This document shows positions 16,953 through 23,115 of a DNA stretch of 26,530 nt, in pieces (within the stretch, counting starts at the first letter, position 1; every line of letters starts with the position of its first letter). Source of the DNA: Syntrophomonadaceae bacterium (lineage in GTDB: Bacteria; Bacillota; Syntrophomonadia; Syntrophomonadales; Syntrophomonadaceae); NCBI GenBank assembly GCA_028686565.1, contig JAQUBU010000003.1, positions 1 through 26,530 on the forward strand, written 5' to 3'. Position numbers and translations under genes: made by a program. Below the pieces are notes generated by a model that searched no databases, was not told the DNA's origin, and saw only the letters and a list, made by a program, of their open reading frames with translations.

Positions 16953-16981
16953 GAAGGAATTACCATTTAAACTTAGAATAT
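16953..16981 (+). promoter_or_regulatory. SigH-type promoter of spoVS
   Basis: GAAGGAATT (16953-16961) fits RNAGGAWWW. After exactly 11 bases, TTAGAATAT (16973-16981) fits RNNGAATWW except at the first base. B. subtilis spoVS is known to use SigH. The remainder of the 16720-17033 gap is A/T-rich with a weak inverted repeat (AAGCATA near 16877 with TATGCTT near 16903) and no gene I accept. Confidence 0.65.
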
Positions 16982-17033
16982 ACATAATAGAGAGCAACGA
17001 ATCTATTTTATCAATATTAAGGGAGGTTATTTA

Positions 17034-17294
17034 ATGGAAGTATTAAAGGTTTCAGCTAAATCCAGTCCCAACTCTGTTGCGGGGGCGCTTGCCGGAGTTT
17101 TACGTGAAAAGGGAGCTGCCGAGATACAAGCCATTGGTGCTGGTGCCATTAATCAATCGATCAAAGCCATAGCCATAGCCAGAGGATTTGTTGCTCCAAG
17201 TGGAATGGACCTGATTTGTATACCGGCTTTTACTGATATTAAAATAGACGGAGAAGAGAGAACTGCCATAAAATTAATAATTGAACCCAGATAA
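17034..17294 (+). CDS. spoVS: Stage V sporulation protein S
   Basis: This 86-residue protein is a near-textbook SpoVS: MEVLKVSAKSSPNSVAGALA at the start, GAGAINQSIKAIAIARGF in the middle and IKLIIEPR at the end. SpoVS is a small Alba-like nucleic-acid-binding-fold protein that is needed for late sporulation and spore coat assembly in Bacillus; its molecular action is not settled. Full family length, with AAGGGAGG before the ATG. A SigH-like promoter lies about 50 bases upstream and a terminator 33 bases downstream, so the gene forms its own unit. SpoVS also occurs in some non-sporing bacteria, so it is supporting rather than final evidence for sporulation. Confidence 0.97.
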   Translation: MEVLKVSAKSSPNSVAGALAGVLREKGAAEIQAIGAGAINQSIKAIAIARGFVAPSGMDLICIPAFTDIKIDGEERTAIKLIIEPR

Positions 17295-17326
17295 ATAAGC
17301 ATTAAGTTGTAAATAATTATAATAAT

Positions 17327-17354
17327 AACCTGCTGGAAGGCAGGTTGTTTTTTT
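17327..17354 (+). terminator. Terminator after spoVS
   Basis: AACCTGC (17327-17333) and GCAGGTT (17340-17346) pair perfectly over a six-base loop and are followed by G and seven T. The ribosome site of the next gene begins at once, so the dipeptidase may be read partly by read-through. Confidence 0.92.
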
Positions 17355-17367
17355 AGGAGAGAAATTT

Positions 17368-18321
17368 ATGAAAATAGTTGATATGCATTGTGATACCATT
17401 TCTGCCATATATGAAAAAAAAGAGAAAATACTTGTAAATAGCGGCCACTTTGATATTAAGCGAGCTTTGCAGGCCAAAATAAAAGTACAAGTGTTTGCTC
17501 TATTTACCATGCCGGCAGAAGCCAATAATGCCCTGCGGCAAATTTTAAAACAGCTTGATAAATTCAACCATGAAATGGAGAATAATTTCGAACAGCTCTA
17601 CCAGATTCATAAATATAGTGATATTGAAAATATTGCGAATCAGCAAAAGATTGGATGTTTATTGCACCTCGAAGGAGGTGAAGCCCTGGGAACAGATCCG
17701 GAGATATTAAGGATTCTATACAAGTTGGGGTTGCGCAGCCTGGGACTAACCTGGAACAATCGCAATCATCTGGCAGATGGCTTATATGAAGGCGATAAAG
17801 CTGGCGGTTTAAGTCTGAAAGGACGGGAAATTATCGCGGAATTGAACAGACTAGGTATAATTCTGGATTTATCTCATTTGGCGGAGAAAGGCTTTTATGA
17901 AGCTTTTGAATATTATAAATACCCTATAATGGTTAGTCATGCCAATGCCCGAGCACTGTGCAAACACTGGAGAAATTTAGATGATCAGCAGCTAAAGATA
18001 CTTGCCTGTAATAAAGGTGTAGTAGGCGTGAATCAGGTTGCTGATTTTGTTAAGGAAGGCAAAAAGAGTACACTTGATGACCTCATTGACCATATAATAT
18101 ACATCGCTGATCTGATAGGTATTGAGCATGTCGGCCTGGGTTCGGATTTTGATGGTGCGGATAACATCGTTTTAACTGGTGTACAGGGATATATTGGCTT
18201 GGAGAAACAGTTGTTAAAAAGAGGATTCAGCCCAAAGGAGGCGGATATGGTTTTGGGTGAGAATGCCCTGCGAGTCATAAAAGCGGTAATTGACAACAAG
18301 GAGATGCCTGATGGTTTATGA
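17368..18321 (+). CDS. Membrane-dipeptidase family (M19) zinc dipeptidase
   Basis: This 317-residue protein is an M19 (renal dipeptidase-like) amidohydrolase-fold enzyme. The binuclear zinc ligands are visible with the expected spacing: His7 and Asp9 (DMHCDT), Glu102 (HLEGGE), His170 (LDLSHL) and His191 (VSHANA). GLGSDFDG with Asp260 follows. Members hydrolyse dipeptides, including D-residue ones. There is no signal peptide, so it should act in the cytoplasm despite the family name. ATG 17368 follows TTAGGAG closely. Its end overlaps the PHP-domain gene by 11 bases, which suggests translational coupling. The exact substrate cannot be read from the sequence. Confidence 0.9.
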   Translation: MKIVDMHCDTISAIYEKKEKILVNSGHFDIKRALQAKIKVQVFALFTMPAEANNALRQILKQLDKFNHEMENNFEQLYQIHKYSDIENIANQQKIGCLLHLEGGEALGTDPEILRILYKLGLRSLGLTWNNRNHLADGLYEGDKAGGLSLKGREIIAELNRLGIILDLSHLAEKGFYEAFEYYKYPIMVSHANARALCKHWRNLDDQQLKILACNKGVVGVNQVADFVKEGKKSTLDDLIDHIIYIADLIGIEHVGLGSDFDGADNIVLTGVQGYIGLEKQLLKRGFSPKEADMVLGENALRVIKAVIDNKEMPDGL

Positions 18322-19141
18322 TTTACATGTTCACACCTCAGCCTCGGATGGAATACTAAGTCCGCTTGAAATTATTGATTTGGCAGTCAAGCTCAATATA
18401 AAGGGTATTGCCATTACCGATCATGATACAGTCGATGGTTTGCAACCTGCCCTGCTATACAAGAAAGAAAAACAGCTCAATATTGATATAATAGCAGGTA
18501 TTGAAATGAACACTGAATATGAGGAAGAGGAAGTACATATACTAGGTTATTTTATTGACTTTTATGATTTGAGACTTAAAAAGCGCCTGGAAGAAATAAG
18601 AATAGCTAGATTTGAAAGAGCTGAAAAAATGATTGATAAGCTGAAAAAATTAGGTCTGCTGATTAGCCTTGAACAAGTACAGTGCATGGCCAAGGGTGAT
18701 TTAATCGGCAGGCCTCATATTGCATCGGCATTAATTCAGAATGGTTATGTTTTTACTATAACGGAAGCATTTAATAGATTCATTGGCAAGGGAAGACCGG
18801 CCTATGTAAATCGTTATAAATTTATGCCCGAAGAGGCCATTGATTTAATAAAAACCTCCGGAGGCATACCGGTACTGGCTCACCCCGGTCTGATTTCTAA
18901 TCAAAAAACAATAACTAATATAATTCAGTTAGGCATTCAAGGTATAGAAGTATATTACCCACAACATAATGAAAGCCAAATAGAGTATTTTCTGGGCATC
19001 AGCAGAACAAACAATCTATTAATTACCGGAGGTTCAGATTATCATGGCAATACTAAGGAAAGTTTTCGTAACAGCCTGGGATCTGGTTTTATAAATGAAG
19101 AAATGATGGCAAAAATAATGAACTATAGAAGAAAGACTTAG
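18311..19141 (+). CDS. PHP-domain phosphoesterase (RNase AM/YciV-like)
   Basis: This 276-residue protein has the PHP metal-site motifs in order: DLHVHTSASDG, ITDHDTVDG, AGIEMNTEYEEEEVHILGY, GRPHIASAL, PVLAHPGL and a C-terminal GGSDYHG. This arrangement matches the COG0613 group, whose known members are 3',5'-nucleoside bisphosphate phosphatases and 5'-3' exoribonucleases acting on short RNA (RNase AM). No polymerase or kinase domain is attached. ATG 18311 is chosen because AAGGAG at 18298-18303 sits eight bases upstream; ATG 18304 is out of frame. It overlaps the dipeptidase end. The role in RNA or nucleotide breakdown is inferred from the family, and the individual substrate is unknown. Confidence 0.87.
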   Translation: MVYDLHVHTSASDGILSPLEIIDLAVKLNIKGIAITDHDTVDGLQPALLYKKEKQLNIDIIAGIEMNTEYEEEEVHILGYFIDFYDLRLKKRLEEIRIARFERAEKMIDKLKKLGLLISLEQVQCMAKGDLIGRPHIASALIQNGYVFTITEAFNRFIGKGRPAYVNRYKFMPEEAIDLIKTSGGIPVLAHPGLISNQKTITNIIQLGIQGIEVYYPQHNESQIEYFLGISRTNNLLITGGSDYHGNTKESFRNSLGSGFINEEMMAKIMNYRRKT

Positions 19142-19209
19142 CGAAAATGTTAAAATTTTTATAATCCTGCAGGAATTTGACCTACCTGTGTAGAATAGGC
19201 TAACAAACC

Positions 19210-19215
19210 TATAAT
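19210..19215 (+). promoter_or_regulatory. -10 element of the LysM-NlpC/P60 gene
   Basis: TATAAT at 19210-19215, 22 bases before the ATG at 19238. The TTGACC at 19177-19182 is 27 bases away, too far for a normal -35. The -10 covers the alternative ATG at 19214, which supports the later start. Confidence 0.45.
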
Positions 19216-19237
19216 GTCTGCGAAAGGTAGGGAAAGA

Positions 19238-19897
19238 ATGACTAGGAGCATATATATTATTTGTCTTACATTGATTATTACGCTTTTTAGCGGGACAAGT
19301 CTAATGGCTGCTGAAACTACATACACAGTTAAATCAGGAGATAGTTTGTGGGCGATTTCCATGAAATATGGCACTACTGTTGAAAATCTCCAAAAGACTA
19401 ATAATCTAAATTCGACCTTTCTTAAAATCGGCGATAAATTAATCATTCAGACAGCTTCAATTCCAACTGATAATCTCCAGACTGCAAACGTTCAGCCAAC
19501 ACCATCCAGAGCCGGAAACCCTTTAGATAGCAGCAGAATTATTGAGAAAGCACAGGAATATCTCGGAACACCTTATCGTTATGGGGGACAAAGCCCTGGC
19601 GGTTTTGATTGTTCAGGTTTTGTTCGTTATATATTCGCGCAGTTCAATATTGATTTACCGCATAATGCAGCTGCACAATACAATAATGGTACTGAAGTCA
19701 GCAAGGCAGATTTGTTGCCTGGCGATTTGGTGTTTTTTGCCTGCGGGGGGCGCAGTATTGATCATGTCGGTATTTATTCGGGCAATAACCAGTTTATTCA
19801 TTCCAGTTCACCACGCAGTGGAGGAGTGATTAATTCATCACTAAGTAATGGTTATTATGGAGGTAATTATGTTGGCGGAAGAAGGATTGTTCGCTAA
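19238..19897 (+). CDS. Secreted LysM plus NlpC/P60 peptidoglycan endopeptidase
   Basis: This 219-residue protein has a signal peptide at 1-25 (TRSIYIICLTLIITLFSGTS, likely cut after LMA). One LysM domain follows at about 28-72 (YTVKSGDSLWAISMKYGTT...LKIGDKLII). A Ser/Thr/Pro-rich linker leads to the NlpC/P60 domain at about 103-219. The catalytic Cys125 (FDCSGF), His176 (DHVGIY) and third residue His188 (FIHSSS) are all present. LysM binds glycan strands, and the P60 domain usually cuts the gamma-D-Glu-diamino-acid bond of the stem peptide. ATG 19238 is preferred over ATG 19214, which lies inside the -10. Similar LysM-P60 proteins act in daughter-cell separation or spore germination and cannot be told apart here. 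Confidence 0.93.
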   Translation: MTRSIYIICLTLIITLFSGTSLMAAETTYTVKSGDSLWAISMKYGTTVENLQKTNNLNSTFLKIGDKLIIQTASIPTDNLQTANVQPTPSRAGNPLDSSRIIEKAQEYLGTPYRYGGQSPGGFDCSGFVRYIFAQFNIDLPHNAAAQYNNGTEVSKADLLPGDLVFFACGGRSIDHVGIYSGNNQFIHSSSPRSGGVINSSLSNGYYGGNYVGGRRIVR

Positions 19898-19946
19898 CCA
19901 ATTCTGCTGATTGAAAAACAGTATGTGAAATTATGGAGGTAATATC

Positions 19947-20345
19947 GTGGAGCAAAATATCGAGGCCATGTTTGGCATACCGCATACTATTTTGGGTAGT
20001 CAGGAATGGCAGGAGATTGAGCAAAAAGAAAATACCATAGGGCCTGATGATTTACTTAATGAGATAATTGATAAAAAGATATGGAATAATGCAGAAATCA
20101 TGTGGGTAATAAAGAGGCTTATTTATTTCTACGGAAAAAATGATAGCTTATTAAAGAAAGCTCCAACCGAAAGACTTTTTACTAATATATTAGATATATT
20201 AAAAGTGTTTTTCTTAATATTTGATATCAATGATCCTGATCTTGACCCTAATATGCGCAGTTATATCTGCTCAAAGATGGGAGATTCAACCTGGGGTGTA
20301 AGTACACGTACCAGGGAGTATCTCTATAAAATAAAAGACAAGTAA
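19947..20345 (+). CDS. Unknown small protein
   Basis: I do not recognise this 132-residue protein. It is soluble in appearance, largely helical, with many aromatic residues (Trp, Tyr, Phe) and acidic runs, and no signal peptide or membrane segment. There is a single cysteine near residue 108 (YICSKMGD) and no catalytic motif. The start is GTG 19947, with GGAGGT at 19935-19940, a well-placed site that supports a real gene. A hairpin resembling a terminator follows 18 bases after the stop. Its neighbours are a wall hydrolase upstream and a UDG-like iron-sulfur protein downstream, which do not suggest a role. Confidence 0.7.
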   Translation: MEQNIEAMFGIPHTILGSQEWQEIEQKENTIGPDDLLNEIIDKKIWNNAEIMWVIKRLIYFYGKNDSLLKKAPTERLFTNILDILKVFFLIFDINDPDLDPNMRSYICSKMGDSTWGVSTRTREYLYKIKDK

Positions 20346-20364
20346 TTTATTGCAAAAAATATGG

Positions 20365-20395
20365 CCGTTGATTTAGTAAATGTCAACGGTTCTTT
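20365..20395 (+). terminator. Probable terminator after the 132-residue gene
   Basis: CCGTTGA (20365-20371) and TCAACGG (20383-20389) pair perfectly over 11 bases and are followed by TTCTTTT. Confidence 0.75.
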
Positions 20396-20465
20396 TGCTG
20401 TCTCTAAATAAAAATTTAATTTAAGTTAGTGCGCAAGAAATATAAAATAAAGAAGGAAATTCAAA

Positions 20466-20561
20466 ATGCTTGTCGAAGATGTGATTAATAGAGAAATGGT
20501 AATTTTGGCTAAAAACGGTATTAATAATAGTTGTCAGGGAGGGAACAATGTCGTTCGATAA
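20466..20561 (+). CDS. Possible small leader ORF (31 residues)
   Basis: ATG 20466 is preceded by AGAAGGA. The frame reads MLVEDVINREMVILAKNG and on to TAA at 20559-20561, overlapping the next gene's ATG (20548) by 14 bases. This is the geometry of translational coupling. The opening resembles the first strand and helix of a CBS domain, so it could also be a remnant. Only the start signal and overlap support it; codon use is unremarkable. Confidence 0.3.
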   Translation: MLVEDVINREMVILAKNGINNSCQGGNNVVR

Positions 20562-21195
20562 CAGAGAAGAAAGCATTCGCAGGATAATTGATATGGAAGA
20601 TAGAATAGCCAAATGCCAACGCTGTCTGCCTTTGAGTAAATGTGTTTACAAACCTTCATTTGGCAAGGGAGAATTGGATCCGGAGGTCTTTATGGTTTTC
20701 GAATCTGATAATAAAAACACAAAAGATAGTAAATGGTTAATTAATCTGCGTAATCTTATAAAGAATGAACTAAATGTAGATAATATCTATCATACCTTTT
20801 TGGTTAGATGTGAACCAAAAGCTTGCACAGCTCGCCACAATTTGAATAATTTAACAGATGGTTGTTCAACCTATAATAAATTGCTAAATAAAGATAATAT
20901 TTGTTTCCTGAAATCTAATATATGTTCCGGTATAACTGTAAAACCTTCTAATGAAGAGATTATTCGTTGTTTGCCATTTCTATTGGAGGAAATGGAGATT
21001 CTAAAACCACCGCATATTATTCTTTTTGGGGAGAGAGTTATTGATTATGTCTCCAAGTCTTTTGGTGTATATGAACTTGACAATCATTCATATTTCCAAA
21101 AAAAGAACATAAATTTCTATCGTGCCAGCAGTGAGGAGAGCTTTGATATTAGTGAGTTTACTCAGTTCAAAACATATTTCCAGTCAGTATTATAA
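20548..21195 (+). CDS. UDG-like iron-sulfur protein lacking the catalytic motif
   Basis: This 215-residue protein resembles family 4 uracil-DNA glycosylases in its frame but not in its active site. The four cluster-ligand positions are kept: Cys23 and Cys26 (KCQRCLPLSKC), Cys88 (FLVRCEP, where the family has VxKCRP) and Cys141 (EEIIRCLPFLLEEME). The segment PPHIILFGERV matches the family's PxVIxxLG strand. The catalytic GEAPG-type motif is replaced by FESDN (51-55), and no C-terminal HPS motif is present. Several extra cysteines occur between 93 and 126, in a stretch that looks inserted. I infer a cluster-binding protein derived from the UDG superfamily, probably without glycosylase activity. 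AGGGAGGG precedes ATG 20548. Its closest neighbours downstream are the PHA genes, after 235 bases. Confidence 0.65.
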   Translation: MSFDNREESIRRIIDMEDRIAKCQRCLPLSKCVYKPSFGKGELDPEVFMVFESDNKNTKDSKWLINLRNLIKNELNVDNIYHTFLVRCEPKACTARHNLNNLTDGCSTYNKLLNKDNICFLKSNICSGITVKPSNEEIIRCLPFLLEEMEILKPPHIILFGERVIDYVSKSFGVYELDNHSYFQKKNINFYRASSEESFDISEFTQFKTYFQSVL

Positions 21196-21323
21196 AAATT
21201 AATTCCAAATATGTAAATCAGTTCTCTATTTCAAATAAGCCCTAACATTTTAGCTTTTTTATGGTATTATTATTAGTAAGGTGAAAATGGTATATAGCAC
21301 TTCTGATCCAAAATATTTCCTTA

Positions 21324-21332
21324 TGTTATATT
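21324..21332 (+). promoter_or_regulatory. Candidate extended -10 promoter of the PHA cluster
   Basis: TGTTATATT at 21324-21332 is one base from a perfect extended -10, with no strong -35. It would give an untranslated leader of about 90 bases. The 21196-21430 gap is otherwise very A/T-rich and shows no gene I accept. Confidence 0.3.
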
Positions 21333-21430
21333 AATATTATTGAATATATAAAAATGGAAGTTATAAGGGGGTGGAGTTGTTAGAATATTCCGATTAATTC
21401 ATCCTTAATTATGAAAGGAGCGAATCATTT

Positions 21431-21778
21431 ATGGTTAACAAAGACAATGTAAAAAAGGCAATTGCAATGGGTGAGAGTTCTACAGAAAAATTATGGGATA
21501 TGTGGTTGGTTACGCTTGGCAGTATGGCATGGTCGCAAGAACAAATTGAAAACATGATAAGAAAATATCTGGATCAAAGGAAAACTGCTCGCGAGGAAAC
21601 TACCAAGCTGGTTGAAGAACTGATGACGCAGGCTAAAAAGAATCAGCAGCAGATGCAAAAGATGATGCAGGAGGCAGTAACAGCCACTCTTGATAATGTA
21701 GATGTTCCCAACTTCACCTATTTTAACGACTTGAATAAAAAATTTGAAGACCTTAACAAGAAGGTAGAAAAGCTATAA
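21431..21778 (+). CDS. Phasin-like small coiled-coil protein
   Basis: This 115-residue protein is almost entirely helical. It has an amphipathic N-terminal half with Trp residues (EKLWDMWLVTLGSMAWSQEQIENM) divided by charged turns, then a Lys/Gln/Met-rich coiled coil (KKNQQQMQKMMQEA) and a short heptad tail (LNKKFEDLNKKVEKL). There is no signal peptide or enzyme motif. This pattern, and its place as first gene before PhaR/PhaE-, PhaJ- and PhaC-like genes, fits a phasin, a protein coating PHA granules. The assignment rests on composition and context more than on a signature motif. AAAGGAG lies ten bases before ATG 21431. A 301-base gap with a repeat element and a hairpin separates it from the synthase genes. 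Confidence 0.65.
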   Translation: MVNKDNVKKAIAMGESSTEKLWDMWLVTLGSMAWSQEQIENMIRKYLDQRKTAREETTKLVEELMTQAKKNQQQMQKMMQEAVTATLDNVDVPNFTYFNDLNKKFEDLNKKVEKL

Positions 21779-21791
21779 TAGGGTGAACAGT

Positions 21792-21973
21792 TCCCCCCGC
21801 TTCTTTAAGCGGTCGCGTTCCTGTTAACAAAACAGGCGGCAGGTTATAACGAGGCGCTGCCTCATTGCAGCAGTATGTTGATACTGCTGCGCAGTTTCTT
21901 CTGGTGCTTAAACCCCCCGCCTTATTGCAGCAGCGCACAAGAAACTGCTCCGTAGTTATTTGCGTTTGCTAAA
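21792..21973. repeat. Dispersed hairpin element, long copy (locus C)
   Basis: This second long copy of the element at 15225-15400 lies between the phasin-like gene and the synthase subunit gene. Its hairpins are better formed than in locus B: CCGCTT-CTTT-AAGCGG (21797-21812), CCTGTT-AACAA-AACAGG (from 21820), GAGGC-GCT-GCCTC (21851-21863) and the perfect ten-pair GCAGCAGTAT/ATACTGCTGC (21867-21890, loop GTTG). Two modules follow one another at 21861-21912 and 21921-21973. The - strand reading frame across it is not called as a gene. Confidence 0.7.
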
Positions 21974-22008
21974 AGCAATTTATACCTCAAATATATTTAT
22001 GCATTAAC

Positions 22009-22037
22009 GCGGTTATGGTCTGACTATAACCGCCTTT
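22009..22037 (+). terminator. Hairpin between the phasin-like and synthase-subunit genes
   Basis: GCGGTTAT (22009-22016) and ATAACCGC (22026-22033) pair perfectly over a nine-base loop, followed by CTTTATG. The T-run is short, so this is probably a leaky terminator or an mRNA-stabilising hairpin that could make the phasin message more abundant than that of the synthase. Confidence 0.5.
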
Positions 22038-22079
22038 ATGTATATAACCCAATGGCAGAGCTGAAAGGAGACATGAAGC

Positions 22080-22616
22080 ATGTCTGAGGATGCTGGTAAA
22101 GTCAACCAAACAGAGACAAAGGGTAAAGATATCCAAATGCCTGATTTTGCTGAAGTCTGGAAGGAAATATACTATAATAATGAAAGTGATTGGGCGCGTG
22201 CACTAAAAGGATTTATTGGTACGGAGACTTTTGTTGCTCTCCTGGACAAGACTCTTGAACAATACTTGGCTTATAACAAAGTTTCACGTCAACAGATGGA
22301 AAAATTATCTGAAAAAGGTATTAATCCGACTAAAAAGGATGTTGCCAGAGTAGCTGAATTGGTTATTTCCATGGAAGAAAAAATTGACATGATGGAGTTT
22401 CAGCTTTTTGATAATTTTAACAAAATGACCGACAGCCTGCTGAAAATGGCGGAGTATCAAGGTAAGATAAGAGATGAAATCGTTTCATTGAAGAAAGAAA
22501 TAGCCCTCATTAAAAATAAACTGGACAAGCAGGAAAATACTGCAGGTGAGGCGAAAACCGGCAGTGGGCGAAGCAGTAAACAGAAAGCTGCTGAACCTAA
22601 ACCCAAAAAAACCTAA
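22080..22616 (+). CDS. PHA synthase subunit, PhaR/PhaE-like
   Basis: This 178-residue protein is helical throughout. The block TKKDVARVAELVISMEEKIDMME (about 108-130) is the conserved segment of class III PhaE and class IV PhaR subunits. The first 75 residues include a Trp-containing amphipathic part (EVWKEIYYNNESDWARALK). A coiled coil follows, and the protein ends in a basic, Ala/Pro/Lys-rich tail (SSKQKAAEPKPKKT). These proteins form the active synthase together with PhaC. Its length is closer to class IV PhaR (about 200) than to PhaE (about 350). The tail recalls, on a small scale, the DNA-binding tails of PhaF-type phasins. ATG 22080 has AAAGGAG nine bases upstream. phaJ- and phaC-like genes follow, so a shared operon is likely. 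Confidence 0.8.
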   Translation: MSEDAGKVNQTETKGKDIQMPDFAEVWKEIYYNNESDWARALKGFIGTETFVALLDKTLEQYLAYNKVSRQQMEKLSEKGINPTKKDVARVAELVISMEEKIDMMEFQLFDNFNKMTDSLLKMAEYQGKIRDEIVSLKKEIALIKNKLDKQENTAGEAKTGSGRSSKQKAAEPKPKKT

Positions 22617-22655
22617 GCCAAATATGCCGGAATAGATTAATAGGAGGGCTTGTTA

Positions 22656-23093
22656 ATGATAGAACATATTTTTGATGAATTAAATGTTGGTGATATGGAT
22701 TATGTTGAAAAGACTATAACTGAAACTGATGTATATCAATATGCAGGAATAACTGGAGATTTTAGCTGGCTTCACGTAAATGAAGTTCGTTCCCGGCAGG
22801 GCCATTTCAAAAAACGGGTTGTCCATGGGATGTTATTAGTGGGCTTGATTTCCAATGTTATAGGTAATCGTATGCCAGGCGCAGGTACCATATACGAAAG
22901 TCAGAATATCAAATTTCTTCTGCCTTGCTTCATTAACGATACTGTACGGGCGCAAACCGAAGTAGTTGAGAAACTGCCCCGGGGACGGGTAAAGTTAAGA
23001 ACCTCCTGTTTTAACCAATTTGGTGAGTTAATACTTGATGGTGATGCAGTTGCTATCCCACCCAGAGAACATATAATCAAACCGGCATATTAA
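22656..23093 (+). CDS. phaJ: MaoC-like (R)-specific enoyl-CoA hydratase
   Basis: This 145-residue hot-dog-fold protein carries the hydratase-2 motif as AGITGDFSWLH, with catalytic Asp35 and His40 at the normal spacing of five; the usual Asn-Pro between them is Ser-Trp here. VVHGMLLVGLIS, the following family block, is also present. PhaJ converts trans-2-enoyl-CoA from beta-oxidation into (R)-3-hydroxyacyl-CoA, the substrate of PHA synthase. Placement between the synthase subunit and PhaC makes that role likely, and it suits an organism that degrades fatty acids. ATG 22656 is chosen because AGGAGGG (22642-22648) is seven bases upstream; the in-frame TTG at 22650 is too close. phaC starts 22 bases after the stop. 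Confidence 0.88.
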   Translation: MIEHIFDELNVGDMDYVEKTITETDVYQYAGITGDFSWLHVNEVRSRQGHFKKRVVHGMLLVGLISNVIGNRMPGAGTIYESQNIKFLLPCFINDTVRAQTEVVEKLPRGRVKLRTSCFNQFGELILDGDAVAIPPREHIIKPAY

Positions 23094-23115
23094 TATTTAG
23101 CTTAGGAGGGAAAAG

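Noticed and set aside
20421..20612. - strand frame of 63 residues before the UDG-like gene
   Set aside because: It overlaps the well-supported UDG-like start on the opposite strand and has no ribosome site or family resemblance.
21753..21938. - strand frame across repeat locus C (61 residues)
   Set aside because: Same reasoning as for locus B; it also runs into the end of the phasin-like gene.
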